Part shown: positions 43,242-51,341 of the stretch, piece by piece
How the letters are laid out: every line of letters starts with the position of its first letter
How positions within the stretch are numbered: the first letter of the stretch is position 1
Assembly (NCBI GenBank): GCA_965243525.1
Contig: OZ251568.1
Span: forward strand, 1,240,001-1,304,000
Direction: 5' to 3'
Source of the DNA: WTKD01 sp965243525
GTDB taxonomy: Bacteria > Spirochaetota > Spirochaetia > WTKD01
Length of the DNA stretch: 64,000 nt
Made by a program: the position numbers and the translations under genes
Notes under the pieces: model-generated
The model's database searches: none
Told to the model about the DNA's origin: nothing
What the model saw: the letters and a program-made list of their open reading frames with translations, nothing else

Positions 43242-43778
43242 CTAGGGTTGTTCAGTCAGTGTTGTTCGAAGATAGGCTGCGACATAGATGCGCCCTTCTT
43301 GTTCGGCGATAGCAATTATATCTCGACCAAGAATGGTTTTTGCTGTGTAATCAGCGCCTGCGTCGATCAGCAGCAAGATAATCTCCACATCGGCGTCTCT
43401 GGCTGCAGACATTATAGGTGTCCAATTAACCTCATTTGTCTGATTCACATCGGCTCCGCGATCGATGAGAAATGACACAAGGGGTGCGTTGTTGTCTTCT
43501 ATTGCAACTCTCAGAGCAGTTAACCCGGTTTGTGCGTGGCTTGCGTTGATATCAGCTCCTAGTTCAAGAAGCGTCTGGACTATCGCTTCGTCGTTTCGAC
43601 GCACTGCCTGCATAAGAGCGGTTTCTCCTTGTGCATCACGAGCATCGACGCTCACTCCCTCTGCGAGCAAAGCATTTATTTTTTCAACATTTCCCGTTTT
43701 CGAATAGTATTGCATTGTCTGACAAGCACCTAATCCAAAAATCGCAATAGTTAGAAATACAAGAAGATACTTATGCAT
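43242..43778 (-). CDS. Ankyrin-repeat lipoprotein
   Basis: A lipoprotein of 178 aa with signal peptide and lipobox (IFGLGAC, Cys about 19). The mature protein is built of about four ankyrin repeats: VEKINALLAEGVSVDARD, GETALMQAVRRNDEAIVQTL, GLTALRVAIEDNNAPLVSFL and NWTPIMSAARDADVEIILLL, each followed by a GADxN-type turn. It is a protein-protein interaction module on the periplasmic side of a membrane. The partner is unknown. The -10 lies 6 nt before the ATG. It is divergent from another lipoprotein gene that shares a CACTAGTATG decamer next to its start. Confidence 0.88.
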   Translation of the reverse strand: MHKYLLVFLTIAIFGLGACQTMQYYSKTGNVEKINALLAEGVSVDARDAQGETALMQAVRRNDEAIVQTLLELGADINASHAQTGLTALRVAIEDNNAPLVSFLIDRGADVNQTNEVNWTPIMSAARDADVEIILLLIDAGADYTAKTILGRDIIAIAEQEGRIYVAAYLRTTLTEQP

Positions 43779-43780
43779 AC

Positions 43781-43790
43781 CACTAGTATG
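43781..43790. repeat. CACTAGTATG decamer, copy 1
   Basis: It is identical to the decamer at 43931-43940. On the minus strand it supplies the CATACT -10 of the ankyrin lipoprotein. The second copy contains the start codon of the divergent lipoprotein. Both copies put the palindrome ACTAGT next to a start codon. Confidence 0.4.
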
Positions 43791-43813
43791 ACCGGTTCAC
43801 AGTGGGTAGGCAA
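43785..43813 (-). promoter_or_regulatory. Promoter of the ankyrin lipoprotein, predicted leaderless
   Basis: Minus strand: TTGCCT (43813-43808), a 17-bp spacer, CATACT (43790-43785), then 6 nt to the ATG at 43778. Confidence 0.6.
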
Positions 43814-43899
43814 GATAATACCGGGATACTTCCGTTATGAAGAGAGAAGTTGAAGGAGAGAATGCTCACGCCTGTTATGCCTTAGCGTGGTTGAATCGC

Positions 43900-43929
43900 T
43901 TGTTTGCGCACGCGATTTTGCGATATACT
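43900..43929 (+). promoter_or_regulatory. Promoter of the 227-aa lipoprotein, near-leaderless
   Basis: TTGTTT (43900-43905), an 18-bp spacer, TATACT (43924-43929), then 8 nt to ATG 43938. Confidence 0.6.
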
Positions 43930-43937
43930 ACACTAGT

Positions 43938-44621
43938 ATGTATAGGTTTGCCTATGTAGGAATGGTGGTGACAGTGCTAGCAGTAACAGCCTGTTCAACA
44001 CAGGCCATGCTTACCATTGATTCCGGTGAAAACAGCGCACATCTTGAATTGGATATTCAGTATAAAGAATTTTTCCAAGTATATCTGGAAGATCTTGCGT
44101 TGATTCTTGGAAACTTTCTTGATGTAGAGAACATAGCCGCTGAGCTTGAGGCAGATCCACGTTTTATAAATCCACAGGTTTCTGAATTCGAGGATACCAT
44201 GCATATTTCATTGGATATCTATCCGTTTTTTGAAACGATGCAAGACATCACCTATATTACAAACATTGACGACAACCCAAAATCGCTTGAGATTTTCTTG
44301 CATAGTGGATTGATTGGGCAATTTTTATTGGAGATTCCTAGCCTTTCGATCATTGCACAGGGGTTTATCCTTGATGAGCGAGCCTCTCCCTATGCTCTCC
44401 GGGAATCGCTTTACTGGGCCCTCGAAGAATATGCCTCACGTGATGCGATTACTCAGGCATTTGATACGAGTACGGTGAGTCTTCACGTGAATAGTGTTGG
44501 TCCTATCTATAAAACTGAGAATTCTCTTGTGTCAGGGGAAAAAGACGCCCTTTTTCAGTTCAATCCATTTTCATTTGAAAATAATTCAAAAAAAATAGCC
44601 ATAGTGTTTCCCTACCGATAG
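43938..44621 (+). CDS. Lipoprotein of unknown function (227 aa)
   Basis: From ATG 43938 the product starts MYRFAYVGMVVTVLAVTAC, a lipoprotein signal peptide with lipobox VTAC. A GTG at 43887 would add 17 residues ahead of the signal and is unlikely. The mature part is acidic, alpha/beta, without a recognised domain: NSAHLELDIQYKEFF, EDTMHISLDIYPFFETMQ, EIFLHSGLIGQFLLEI, LRESLYWALEEYASRD and KKIAIVFPYR at the end. The alternation of strands and amphipathic helices suggests a compact globular domain. It is convergent with argG (32-bp gap). Confidence 0.75.
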   Translation: MYRFAYVGMVVTVLAVTACSTQAMLTIDSGENSAHLELDIQYKEFFQVYLEDLALILGNFLDVENIAAELEADPRFINPQVSEFEDTMHISLDIYPFFETMQDITYITNIDDNPKSLEIFLHSGLIGQFLLEIPSLSIIAQGFILDERASPYALRESLYWALEEYASRDAITQAFDTSTVSLHVNSVGPIYKTENSLVSGEKDALFQFNPFSFENNSKKIAIVFPYR

Positions 44622-44653
44622 AATCACGGTAGATTCTGCAAAAACGGCGTTTG

Positions 44654-45871
44654 CTAATTCTCGTTTTTTACTGCATCAGCATTTCTTTGGTGCCCTTGCA
44701 TTTGCGTGCTGAGTCCATACAAATTTATGAATCCCGCTGCATCGCCATGCTGCGTTCCATCATCGCCAAACGAGCCGGCCGCATCGTACAGCGAACAATG
44801 AGAATTTCTTTTGATAGCCGTGACTGAACCTTTATAGAGTCTGACCGTTACTTCACCAGAGATATACTGACTCAAGGATGCGAATGCGGCATCGAGGGCA
44901 GCGCGAACCTGTGTAAAAAACTTCCCTGCATAGATAAGTTCACCATAGCGAATGGCAAGCTGTGCCTTTAATGAACGTGCTTGTTCATCCAAGATGATTG
45001 CCTCTAGATCTCCAAGGGCTTCATAGAGGACTGTGCCTGCAGGGGTTTCATATACCCCGCGACTCTTCATGCCCACCACGCGAGATTCAATAATATCACG
45101 TCTTCCGACGCCGTGCTGTCCTGCCTTCTCATTCAAGATTGCAATGCTATCTTTCAATGTCAGCGTTTTTCCATCCAGGGCAACTGGTTTGCTCTTTTCA
45201 AATTTGATACAGATGTCTTCCGGTGTATCAGGGGTGTCTTCGATGTTTTTTGTAAGCAAAAACAAACTGTTTTCTGCAGGATTCTGAGTATCTTCCAGAT
45301 ATCCTCCTTCATGACTGATGTGCCACATATTCCAATCACGAGAAAAGATATTCTCTTGTGAAACACTCCCAATATGGATGCTATTTTTTTGCGCATATGC
45401 AATGGCGTCTTCTCGGGATCTGATTTCCCATATGCGCCAAGGGGCAATGATAGGAAGTTCAGGAGCCAAAGCCTTGTAGGTTAGTTCAAATCGAACTTGA
45501 TCATTTCCTCGGCCAGTACAGCCATGGGCAAGTGCATCTGCATTGATGGCATGTGCATACTCGACTTGAAGTTTTGCCTGCAATGGACGTGCGATGGATG
45601 TTCCCAACATATAGCGTTCTTCATAATAGGCACGAGATCGAATCAACGGAAAAAGATAGTTCTCAGCGAATTCTTCCCGGGCATCAACGACGGAGATATC
45701 TGTTGCTCCTGCTGCTCTCCCTCGATTTTTTATATAATCCCAATCTTCATCCTGACCAACATTTACGCAAATACCATAGATTTCTGTATCGGGATATTGC
45801 TGTTTTAACCAGGGAATGATGATCGACGTATCAAGCCCGCCTGAATAGGCAAGTACAATCTTTTTATACAT
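44654..45871 (-). CDS. argG: Argininosuccinate synthase
   Basis: ArgG joins citrulline and aspartate with ATP to argininosuccinate. The 405-aa protein starts with the PP-loop LAYSGGLDTSI (residues 7-17). DLALAHGC-type residues appear as DALAHGCTGRGNDQVRFE, followed by IAPWRIWEIRSREDAIAYA, GGYLEDTQNPAEN and GRRDIIESRVVGMKSRGVYETPAG, all family hallmarks. GAGGAG just upstream of the ATG on the minus strand is a strong Shine-Dalgarno site. It is the last gene of the argC-argB-argD-argG set, 90 bp after argD. argF and argH are not in the window. Confidence 0.97.
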   Translation of the reverse strand: MYKKIVLAYSGGLDTSIIIPWLKQQYPDTEIYGICVNVGQDEDWDYIKNRGRAAGATDISVVDAREEFAENYLFPLIRSRAYYEERYMLGTSIARPLQAKLQVEYAHAINADALAHGCTGRGNDQVRFELTYKALAPELPIIAPWRIWEIRSREDAIAYAQKNSIHIGSVSQENIFSRDWNMWHISHEGGYLEDTQNPAENSLFLLTKNIEDTPDTPEDICIKFEKSKPVALDGKTLTLKDSIAILNEKAGQHGVGRRDIIESRVVGMKSRGVYETPAGTVLYEALGDLEAIILDEQARSLKAQLAIRYGELIYAGKFFTQVRAALDAAFASLSQYISGEVTVRLYKGSVTAIKRNSHCSLYDAAGSFGDDGTQHGDAAGFINLYGLSTQMQGHQRNADAVKNEN

Positions 45872-45961
45872 GAAGACTCCTCAATAACAATGATAAGATG
45901 GTATGAGTATATCCTTTTTCTTGCAAAAATGACACGGAGAGATAGCTTGGAAATAAAGAAA

Positions 45962-47137
45962 TTATCGCAGATGAGCCTGAATGGAGCGGTTGAGTATATC
46001 GATTCCTGTGGCTATTTCTGTGGGATTGATGACAAGTGGTGGTGCAACTCGAAGGACATCGTTTCCTGAAGGAAGGATCAACAATCCATTTTCAGCTGCA
46101 GTCTGAATGATTTGATTTCGTAATTTGTCCAACGGGGCAAGGAGTGCAATGCCACGCAGCATCCCCATCCCCTTTAATCGGAGTGATTGTGGGTCTTGGT
46201 CGACGATATGCTGCAAGGACTTGGCTAGTTCTGCAGTCATTTTCTGTACGTGCAGGAGAAATTTTGGGTTAATGATACGCTGGATTACCTCGCGTGCAAG
46301 AGCACAGGGGACCGGTCCACCGCCAAATGTTGTGCCATGTGCTGCAAAGGGAATGCATGCATTTACTCGTTCAGGAATCAAAACAGCAGAGAGAGGGAGG
46401 CCTGCTGCGAGAGGTTTCGAAAGGGTGATGATATCGGGTTTTAATCCAATGAGTTCAGAGCCAGTCAGAGCTCCCAATCTTCCGAGACCGGTTTGAATTT
46501 CATCTGCGACAATCAAAACATCATGTTTCGCACAAACACGCTGCAACGTCGATGCTGTTTTTTGTTCCAATACATCAAGACCACCCTCGCCCTGCACAGG
46601 TTCCACGAATACAGCTGCACACCGCCCATCGATGTGTTTTTCTATGGCTGCACAATCGTTGAAGGGAAGTTGTATGCAATCCGGAAGAAGGGGGCCTACC
46701 AATTGATTTTTTGGAGCCTGTGGATGGAGTGATGCCGCTCCAAGTGTTCTTCCATGAAATCCATTGTCGAAGGCGACCAAGCGAGCGTGGTGCACGCCCT
46801 TGTTTTTCAGTGCATACATGCGAGCATATTTTATTGCAGATTCAGTTGCCTCGGTTCCGCTATTACCGAAGTGAACACAGGACATCTCAGGAAAGAGTTG
46901 TAATAGATTTTCAGCGAGTTCTCGAGTTGGTCCCGTGACAAACAGATTTGAAATATGGGTGATTTTTTTTATTTGTTCAGCAGCAATACGAGCAAATGTT
47001 TTGTCTCCATATCCGAAGCTGTTGACTGAAATTCCCGCTGCAAAATCTAGATAGCGTTTTCCAGCTTGATCAAAGAGATATACTCCCTCTCCATGGGTAA
47101 ATTCGATTCGCTGTGTTGGATATTGTTGTGGAAACAT
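45962..47137 (-). CDS. argD: Acetylornithine aminotransferase
   Basis: A PLP enzyme converting N-acetylglutamate semialdehyde to N-acetylornithine, 391 aa. Class III aminotransferase features: YLDFAAGISVNSFGY, HFGNSGTEATESAIKYAR (phosphate loop), FDNGFHGRTLGAASLH, FVEPVQGEGGLDV, IVADEIQTGLGRLG, and the Schiff-base Lys in ITLSKPLAAGLPL. HGTTFGGGPVPCA completes the site. It may also act as a succinyldiaminopimelate aminotransferase. It is 47 bp downstream of argB. TTGAGC-18-TACAGT before it could be a weak internal promoter. Confidence 0.95.
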   Translation of the reverse strand: MFPQQYPTQRIEFTHGEGVYLFDQAGKRYLDFAAGISVNSFGYGDKTFARIAAEQIKKITHISNLFVTGPTRELAENLLQLFPEMSCVHFGNSGTEATESAIKYARMYALKNKGVHHARLVAFDNGFHGRTLGAASLHPQAPKNQLVGPLLPDCIQLPFNDCAAIEKHIDGRCAAVFVEPVQGEGGLDVLEQKTASTLQRVCAKHDVLIVADEIQTGLGRLGALTGSELIGLKPDIITLSKPLAAGLPLSAVLIPERVNACIPFAAHGTTFGGGPVPCALAREVIQRIINPKFLLHVQKMTAELAKSLQHIVDQDPQSLRLKGMGMLRGIALLAPLDKLRNQIIQTAAENGLLILPSGNDVLRVAPPLVINPTEIATGIDILNRSIQAHLR

Positions 47138-47184
47138 ACAAGTTTTCTTACTGTAAAAGAATTATTCAGTGATGCTCAAGTAGT

Positions 47185-47943
47185 TTATCCGATATAGATA
47201 TTTGTTCCTCTATTTCCTTGCATCAACTGGGCAAGGTCATCTTGTTTTTCAATGTTTGAAATTGCAACATGGGGAACTCCCTTTTCAACGGCGAGGCCGG
47301 CAGCTGCTATTTTTGCGGTCATTCCCTTGTTGATTATGTTGGAATCAATCAAGGCTCTCGCCTGGGGCAAGTCTATGCGGGAGAGCACTTTTTCCTCGCT
47401 GATGACTCCTGGAACATCGCTTATAAAAAGCAAATGGTCTGCCTGCAATGCAATTGCAATCGCGGTTGCAGCATCATCGGCGTTGACATTTATTCCTTCC
47501 CCGGCGGCGTCCATCGCAGTAGGGGAAATCACCGGAATCATCGCATGATCTAACAAATGATTCATGATTTGTGTATCGATGTTCAGTATAGTTCCAGTAT
47601 GATTATCCGTGTGTTCAGAAACTCTCTGTGCGCGAGCCATATGTCCTGAAGAAAGTGATATGCCAATTGCAGGATGCCCAAGTCGGCACAGCCTTCTTAC
47701 GAGCCAAGTATTAACCCTCCCGGTCAGCACCATGTCTACTACGTGCATGAGCTCTGCAGAGGTGCTTCGTATACCATCTATCTTGGTGTGTGATATAGCA
47801 AGTCTTCCTGCTAGATCGTCAATATATCGACCTCCTCCATGGACGATGACGCATGTATTGGAGAGTTCCTTAAGACTGATGCCAAATCGTTCCAGAGAAT
47901 CGTTATCTTCGAGAAATGAGCCGCCAAGTTTTATCACTGTCAT
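47185..47943 (-). CDS. argB: Acetylglutamate kinase
   Basis: It phosphorylates N-acetylglutamate, 252 aa. The amino-acid-kinase fold shows VIKLGGSF (residues 3-10), CVIVHGGGRYIDDLAGRL, NVNADDAATAIAIALQAD, LLFISDVPGV and INKGMTAKIAAA with the catalytic lysines. The short chain lacks the N-terminal helix found in arginine-inhibited hexameric kinases (about 300 aa), so it resembles the arginine-insensitive E. coli type. Feedback control is then expected at ArgA. It starts 5 bp after the argC stop codon. Confidence 0.95.
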   Translation of the reverse strand: MTVIKLGGSFLEDNDSLERFGISLKELSNTCVIVHGGGRYIDDLAGRLAISHTKIDGIRSTSAELMHVVDMVLTGRVNTWLVRRLCRLGHPAIGISLSSGHMARAQRVSEHTDNHTGTILNIDTQIMNHLLDHAMIPVISPTAMDAAGEGINVNADDAATAIAIALQADHLLFISDVPGVISEEKVLSRIDLPQARALIDSNIINKGMTAKIAAAGLAVEKGVPHVAISNIEKQDDLAQLMQGNRGTNIYIG

Positions 47944-47948
47944 CGGTC

Positions 47949-48944
47949 TTAGAATCCTGTTGTCTCGTTGAACCCATGCATTCGGTTAAAACATTGCAGC
48001 GCCTGTCCGCTTGCGCCCTTTAGCAAATTGTCACAGCAAGCATACCATTGAACAGTATCTTGGTTATACACCGCGCCGATATGATACATGTTAGTGTGTA
48101 ACACATCGGATATCTCCGGAATGGCGTTTTTTTTCACTCGCACAAAGGGTTCATTTTGATATTGGTTTTCTATCACATCTATCAACTGTTTTCCGTTTTT
48201 TGATTGCATGGTGATGATAGCATAGATGCCCCGTTGCAGGGGGCTAAGCACTGGGGTGACTTGTAATTGTATTGCATTGTCAAGTTTTTCTTCAATTTCG
48301 ACCACGTGACGATGTTCGCGAAGAGGGGCATAAGCACAGATGTTTTCGTTTCGCTCACAAAAAGAAAATCGTTCGGTTTTTTGTCTCCCTGCTCCGGAGA
48401 TGCCAGTTAATGCAACACAAGTAACGAGATTGGGGAGCATGTCGTGATTGTGTAGAGGAAGGAGCACCGAGAGGATGGTTCCTGCAAAACATCCTGGAAC
48501 TGCAATAATGTCAGCGGCCTGAATGGATTCTCTGAACAATTCGCAGAGCCCATATGCCCGCTTAGATTTCGGTGGTAGCGATGGAAAGGGGGTGTTATAC
48601 GTGGTTTCATACGTAGATGGTTCTAATCGAAAATCTGCAGACAAATCGATGATTCTTGCGCTGTCCAAAAAGCCAAGACAGATTTTGTGCGAATGGCGAT
48701 GGGGAAGACAGGAAAAAACAGTATCGGTTGGCATTGCCTTTGCGAGGTCTGCTGTGACTGTTTTGTAGTTGGTGAAAGCAAGCTTTGGATGTTGTGCCTG
48801 AATGCTGGGATGAATATCACTAACCGGTATATCTGGTTGCGAGACAGAAACCGGCACCACTTCGTCTATACGAGGGTGTGATAGCAATAATGTTAAAAGT
48901 TCTTTTCCGGTATACCCGGTAATGCCAAGAATAGTAACACGCAT
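47949..48944 (-). CDS. argC: N-acetyl-gamma-glutamyl-phosphate reductase
   Basis: It reduces acetylglutamyl phosphate to the semialdehyde with NADPH, 331 aa from ATG 48944. The Rossmann start VTILGITGYTGKELLTLL fixes the N-terminus. A longer frame to 49115 runs antisense through birA. The active-site Cys is in VPGCFAGTI, with GISGAGRQ, the substrate loop HRHVVEIEEKL and a C-terminal VQWYACCDNLLKGASGQA. It is the first gene of the arg operon. TATACT lies 7 nt before the ATG. Confidence 0.95.
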   Translation of the reverse strand: MRVTILGITGYTGKELLTLLLSHPRIDEVVPVSVSQPDIPVSDIHPSIQAQHPKLAFTNYKTVTADLAKAMPTDTVFSCLPHRHSHKICLGFLDSARIIDLSADFRLEPSTYETTYNTPFPSLPPKSKRAYGLCELFRESIQAADIIAVPGCFAGTILSVLLPLHNHDMLPNLVTCVALTGISGAGRQKTERFSFCERNENICAYAPLREHRHVVEIEEKLDNAIQLQVTPVLSPLQRGIYAIITMQSKNGKQLIDVIENQYQNEPFVRVKKNAIPEISDVLHTNMYHIGAVYNQDTVQWYACCDNLLKGASGQALQCFNRMHGFNETTGF

Positions 48945-48951
48945 TATAGTA

Positions 48952-48972
48952 AGTATAGTTACATGAAGCATC
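48952..48972 (-). promoter_or_regulatory. Promoter of the argCBDG operon, predicted leaderless
   Basis: Minus strand: TATACT (48957-48952) lies 7 nt before the argC ATG. The nearest -35-like sequence is TTTACA, only 15 bp upstream of the -10. I see no convincing ArgR box. Confidence 0.45.
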
Positions 48973-48990
48973 TGTAAATGCAAGAAAACC

Positions 48991-49746
48991 ATGGAGTATC
49001 TCGATATGCATACACTCAGACAGGGCCAAGAATTCTTTTTTGATGTCGTTGATTCAACCATGGACACTGCATTTTCATTAATCCACGATGAAATGCAGCA
49101 TGGTAGCGCGGTCATCGCGACGCATCAATTACAAGGAAGAGGCAGACAGGGGAAACAATGGGAAGATGTGCGATCAGAGAATCTGTTGACGACTATTTTG
49201 TTAAAAGCAAACCGGATAGAAGAGTATCCAAAAAGTGGTTATGGGCATTGCTCGCTGCGTGCGGCATTAGCTGTTGGGCGGGTGATTGAGAAGCTGTTAG
49301 AAAAAACAGGAATCGTGAAGATAAAATGGCCCAACGATGTATTCGTACACGACAAAAAAATAGCTGGAATTCTGGTTGAGGCAAGATCCAATTGGATTGG
49401 AATTGGTATCGGTATCAATGTTGGACAGTCTAGTTTTTCCCCTCAAATCCAAAAAACCGCAACGTCGATAGTTCTTGAACAGGGAATTTCCGTATCTCCG
49501 CGCGATTTGTTTCATCTTGTTCGCGATGAACTTGAGAACTGTTTAAAGAATACACATCTAGCAGCATCCATCCGTGCATACCTGTGGCGATATGAAAAAG
49601 ATATAGTCGTGCGGTTACCCTCAGGAACCTTGGTGCGTGGAATTCATCGAGGTATAACCAATGACGGTGCATTGTTGATTGAGACATCTCAAGGAATACA
49701 AACGCTATACACTGCCTCTTTGATCTGTGAGTATCTCTCAACATAG
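48991..49746 (+). CDS. birA: Biotin-[acetyl-CoA-carboxylase] ligase, no DNA-binding domain
   Basis: BirA activates biotin as biotinyl-AMP and attaches it to the carboxyl carrier protein, 251 aa. The ligase core is complete: VVDSTMDTAF, the nucleotide loop GRGRQGKQWED (family GRGRRGR.W), LRAALAVGRVIEKL, KIKWPNDVFVHDKKIAGILVE and GIGINV. The C-terminal SH3-like domain starts near RYEKDIVVRLPSGTLVRG. The N-terminal helix-turn-helix of E. coli BirA is absent, so this enzyme does not itself repress biotin genes. It is divergent from argC. No Shine-Dalgarno site is visible, and ATG 49006 is an alternative start. Confidence 0.94.
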   Translation: MEYLDMHTLRQGQEFFFDVVDSTMDTAFSLIHDEMQHGSAVIATHQLQGRGRQGKQWEDVRSENLLTTILLKANRIEEYPKSGYGHCSLRAALAVGRVIEKLLEKTGIVKIKWPNDVFVHDKKIAGILVEARSNWIGIGIGINVGQSSFSPQIQKTATSIVLEQGISVSPRDLFHLVRDELENCLKNTHLAASIRAYLWRYEKDIVVRLPSGTLVRGIHRGITNDGALLIETSQGIQTLYTASLICEYLST

Positions 49747-49864
49747 AAGCAGCGATGCGGTGATTCACAGATGTGTAGGTATCTCTCTGCGGATATACCC
49801 TCAAATGAATAGTATAATGCATTGAAGGAGCGCTCAAAATTATTTCGTCGCTATTCTTTTTGTG

Positions 49865-49892
49865 TTGTATAATACACTGCTAGAGCTATACA
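49865..49892 (+). promoter_or_regulatory. Promoter of the MATE gene, predicted leaderless
   Basis: TTGTAT (49865-49870), a 16-bp spacer, TATACA (49887-49892), then 7 nt to ATG 49900. The TTG at 49894 falls in the 7-nt gap and is unlikely to be the start. Confidence 0.6.
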
Positions 49893-49899
49893 ATTGACA

Positions 49900-51294
49900 A
49901 TGAGTTTTGATTTGGTAAAGGGGTCGATCCCCCGGTTGATGTTGAAAATTGCAATCCCTGCAAGTGTGGGATTGTTCTTTAACACTATGTACAACGTAGT
50001 GGACACCTTTTATGCAGGGCGGTTTTCAACAGCTGCTTTGGCAGCCTTAACAGCGAATTTTCCGATATTTATTATTATTTTAGGGCTTGGGTATGGTCTT
50101 TCATCTGGTGCAATGGTGCTGATTGCAAATTCCTTGGGAGCAAAGAGACAAAGAGATGCGGTTCGTTTTCAAAGTTATGCATTTGGACTTGGAATACTGG
50201 TAAATCTCACAATAGTTGCTATTATTTATCCCTTTCTAGGGCCCTTATTTCGGTTGCTAGGAGTTCAGGATCCCGAAGTGTTGCAATACGCTCTTGAATA
50301 TGCACGAGTTGTGGTTCTCGGGAGTGTTTTCTTTGTATGTACTACGGTGCTAAATGCAGGCCTTAATGCACGAGGGCTGACCTCTTATTTCAGAAATACC
50401 TTAATCGTAGGAACGATATTAAACATAGGTCTTGATCCTTTGTTCATGTATGGTCTGCGGTGGGGATCTGTACAAATTATTCCTGCAATGGGAATCAGTG
50501 GTGTTGCAATAGCGACCATTCTTGTACAGGTTTTATCGTCCATATATCTTTTGAGTGTGGCAATCAAGCATGGTAATTTCAAAGAAGCCTTGCCGCGGGA
50601 GTTTTTATTACACAAAAAGTATACGCTCGACCTCTTGAAACAGGGGATTCCTTCCTCATTTAGTATGATGACTATGGCATTGGGAGCATTTGTTATCAAT
50701 TATTTTGTAACATTCTATGGTGGAAAATATGGACTAGCAGCTTATGGATCTGCATTACGTATCGAGCAGATAGCCCTGCTTCCTACCATGGGGATCAATA
50801 CCGCCTTGAGTGCATTAGTAGGACAGAATAACGGTGCAAAACGTTTTGATCGTGTTCGTGAAAGCTATACGCGGGCCTTACAGTTTAGTGCGATATTCAT
50901 GGTGTTCATATTAGCAGCGGTTGTTCTATTGCGACTGCCTATTATGCGAATTTTCACTGATAATGAGACCGTTGTCGCCATTGGGGGTAATTATATGCTC
51001 ATTCAGGCGTTGACGTTCTATTCGTATATACTGATATTTCAGGGGAGCGGAGTGCTGCAGGGAATAAAAAAGCCCACCACTGTTTTAATTATCAGTGTAG
51101 CCCGACAATTTGTTATCCCGTTGGCTGTTTTTCCTCTCTTTGCCGGAATGCTTGGACTTGAGCTCAACGGTATTTGGTGGGGTATTTTTACCATCAACTG
51201 GTTAGCCGGTTTAGCGACATATGTTATTTCACGAACAAAAGTGAGAACCCAGGAACGCATACACACTGAAACTATTGACCCAGTAGCAACCTGA
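49900..51294 (+). CDS. MATE family multidrug/Na+ antiporter
   Basis: A 12-helix efflux transporter of 464 aa driven by H+ or Na+. It has two six-helix halves: the first begins SIPRLMLKIAIPASVGLFFNTMYNVVDTFYAG, and the second begins near LLKQGIPSSFSMMTMALGAFVINYF. Family signatures include LTANFPIFIIILGLGYGLSSGAMVLIANSLGAKR and LVGQNNGAKRFDRV. The substrate is unknown. The start is ATG 49900, and an in-frame TTG at 49894 is dismissed because of the promoter layout. It is convergent with the chemoreceptor-like gene. Confidence 0.93.
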   Translation: MSFDLVKGSIPRLMLKIAIPASVGLFFNTMYNVVDTFYAGRFSTAALAALTANFPIFIIILGLGYGLSSGAMVLIANSLGAKRQRDAVRFQSYAFGLGILVNLTIVAIIYPFLGPLFRLLGVQDPEVLQYALEYARVVVLGSVFFVCTTVLNAGLNARGLTSYFRNTLIVGTILNIGLDPLFMYGLRWGSVQIIPAMGISGVAIATILVQVLSSIYLLSVAIKHGNFKEALPREFLLHKKYTLDLLKQGIPSSFSMMTMALGAFVINYFVTFYGGKYGLAAYGSALRIEQIALLPTMGINTALSALVGQNNGAKRFDRVRESYTRALQFSAIFMVFILAAVVLLRLPIMRIFTDNETVVAIGGNYMLIQALTFYSYILIFQGSGVLQGIKKPTTVLIISVARQFVIPLAVFPLFAGMLGLELNGIWWGIFTINWLAGLATYVISRTKVRTQERIHTETIDPVAT

Positions 51295-51341
51295 GCGTGC
51301 AAAGCATTCTTGTTGTAGACAGTCTCCTTTTGTCCTGATCA

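Noticed and set aside
48945..48990. ArgR box in front of argC
   Set aside because: A TGCAT-like half site is present but no paired second half fits the ARG-box pattern.
48945..49115. 57-residue N-terminal extension of ArgC
   Set aside because: Antisense to birA. The Rossmann start and promoter fix the start at 48944.
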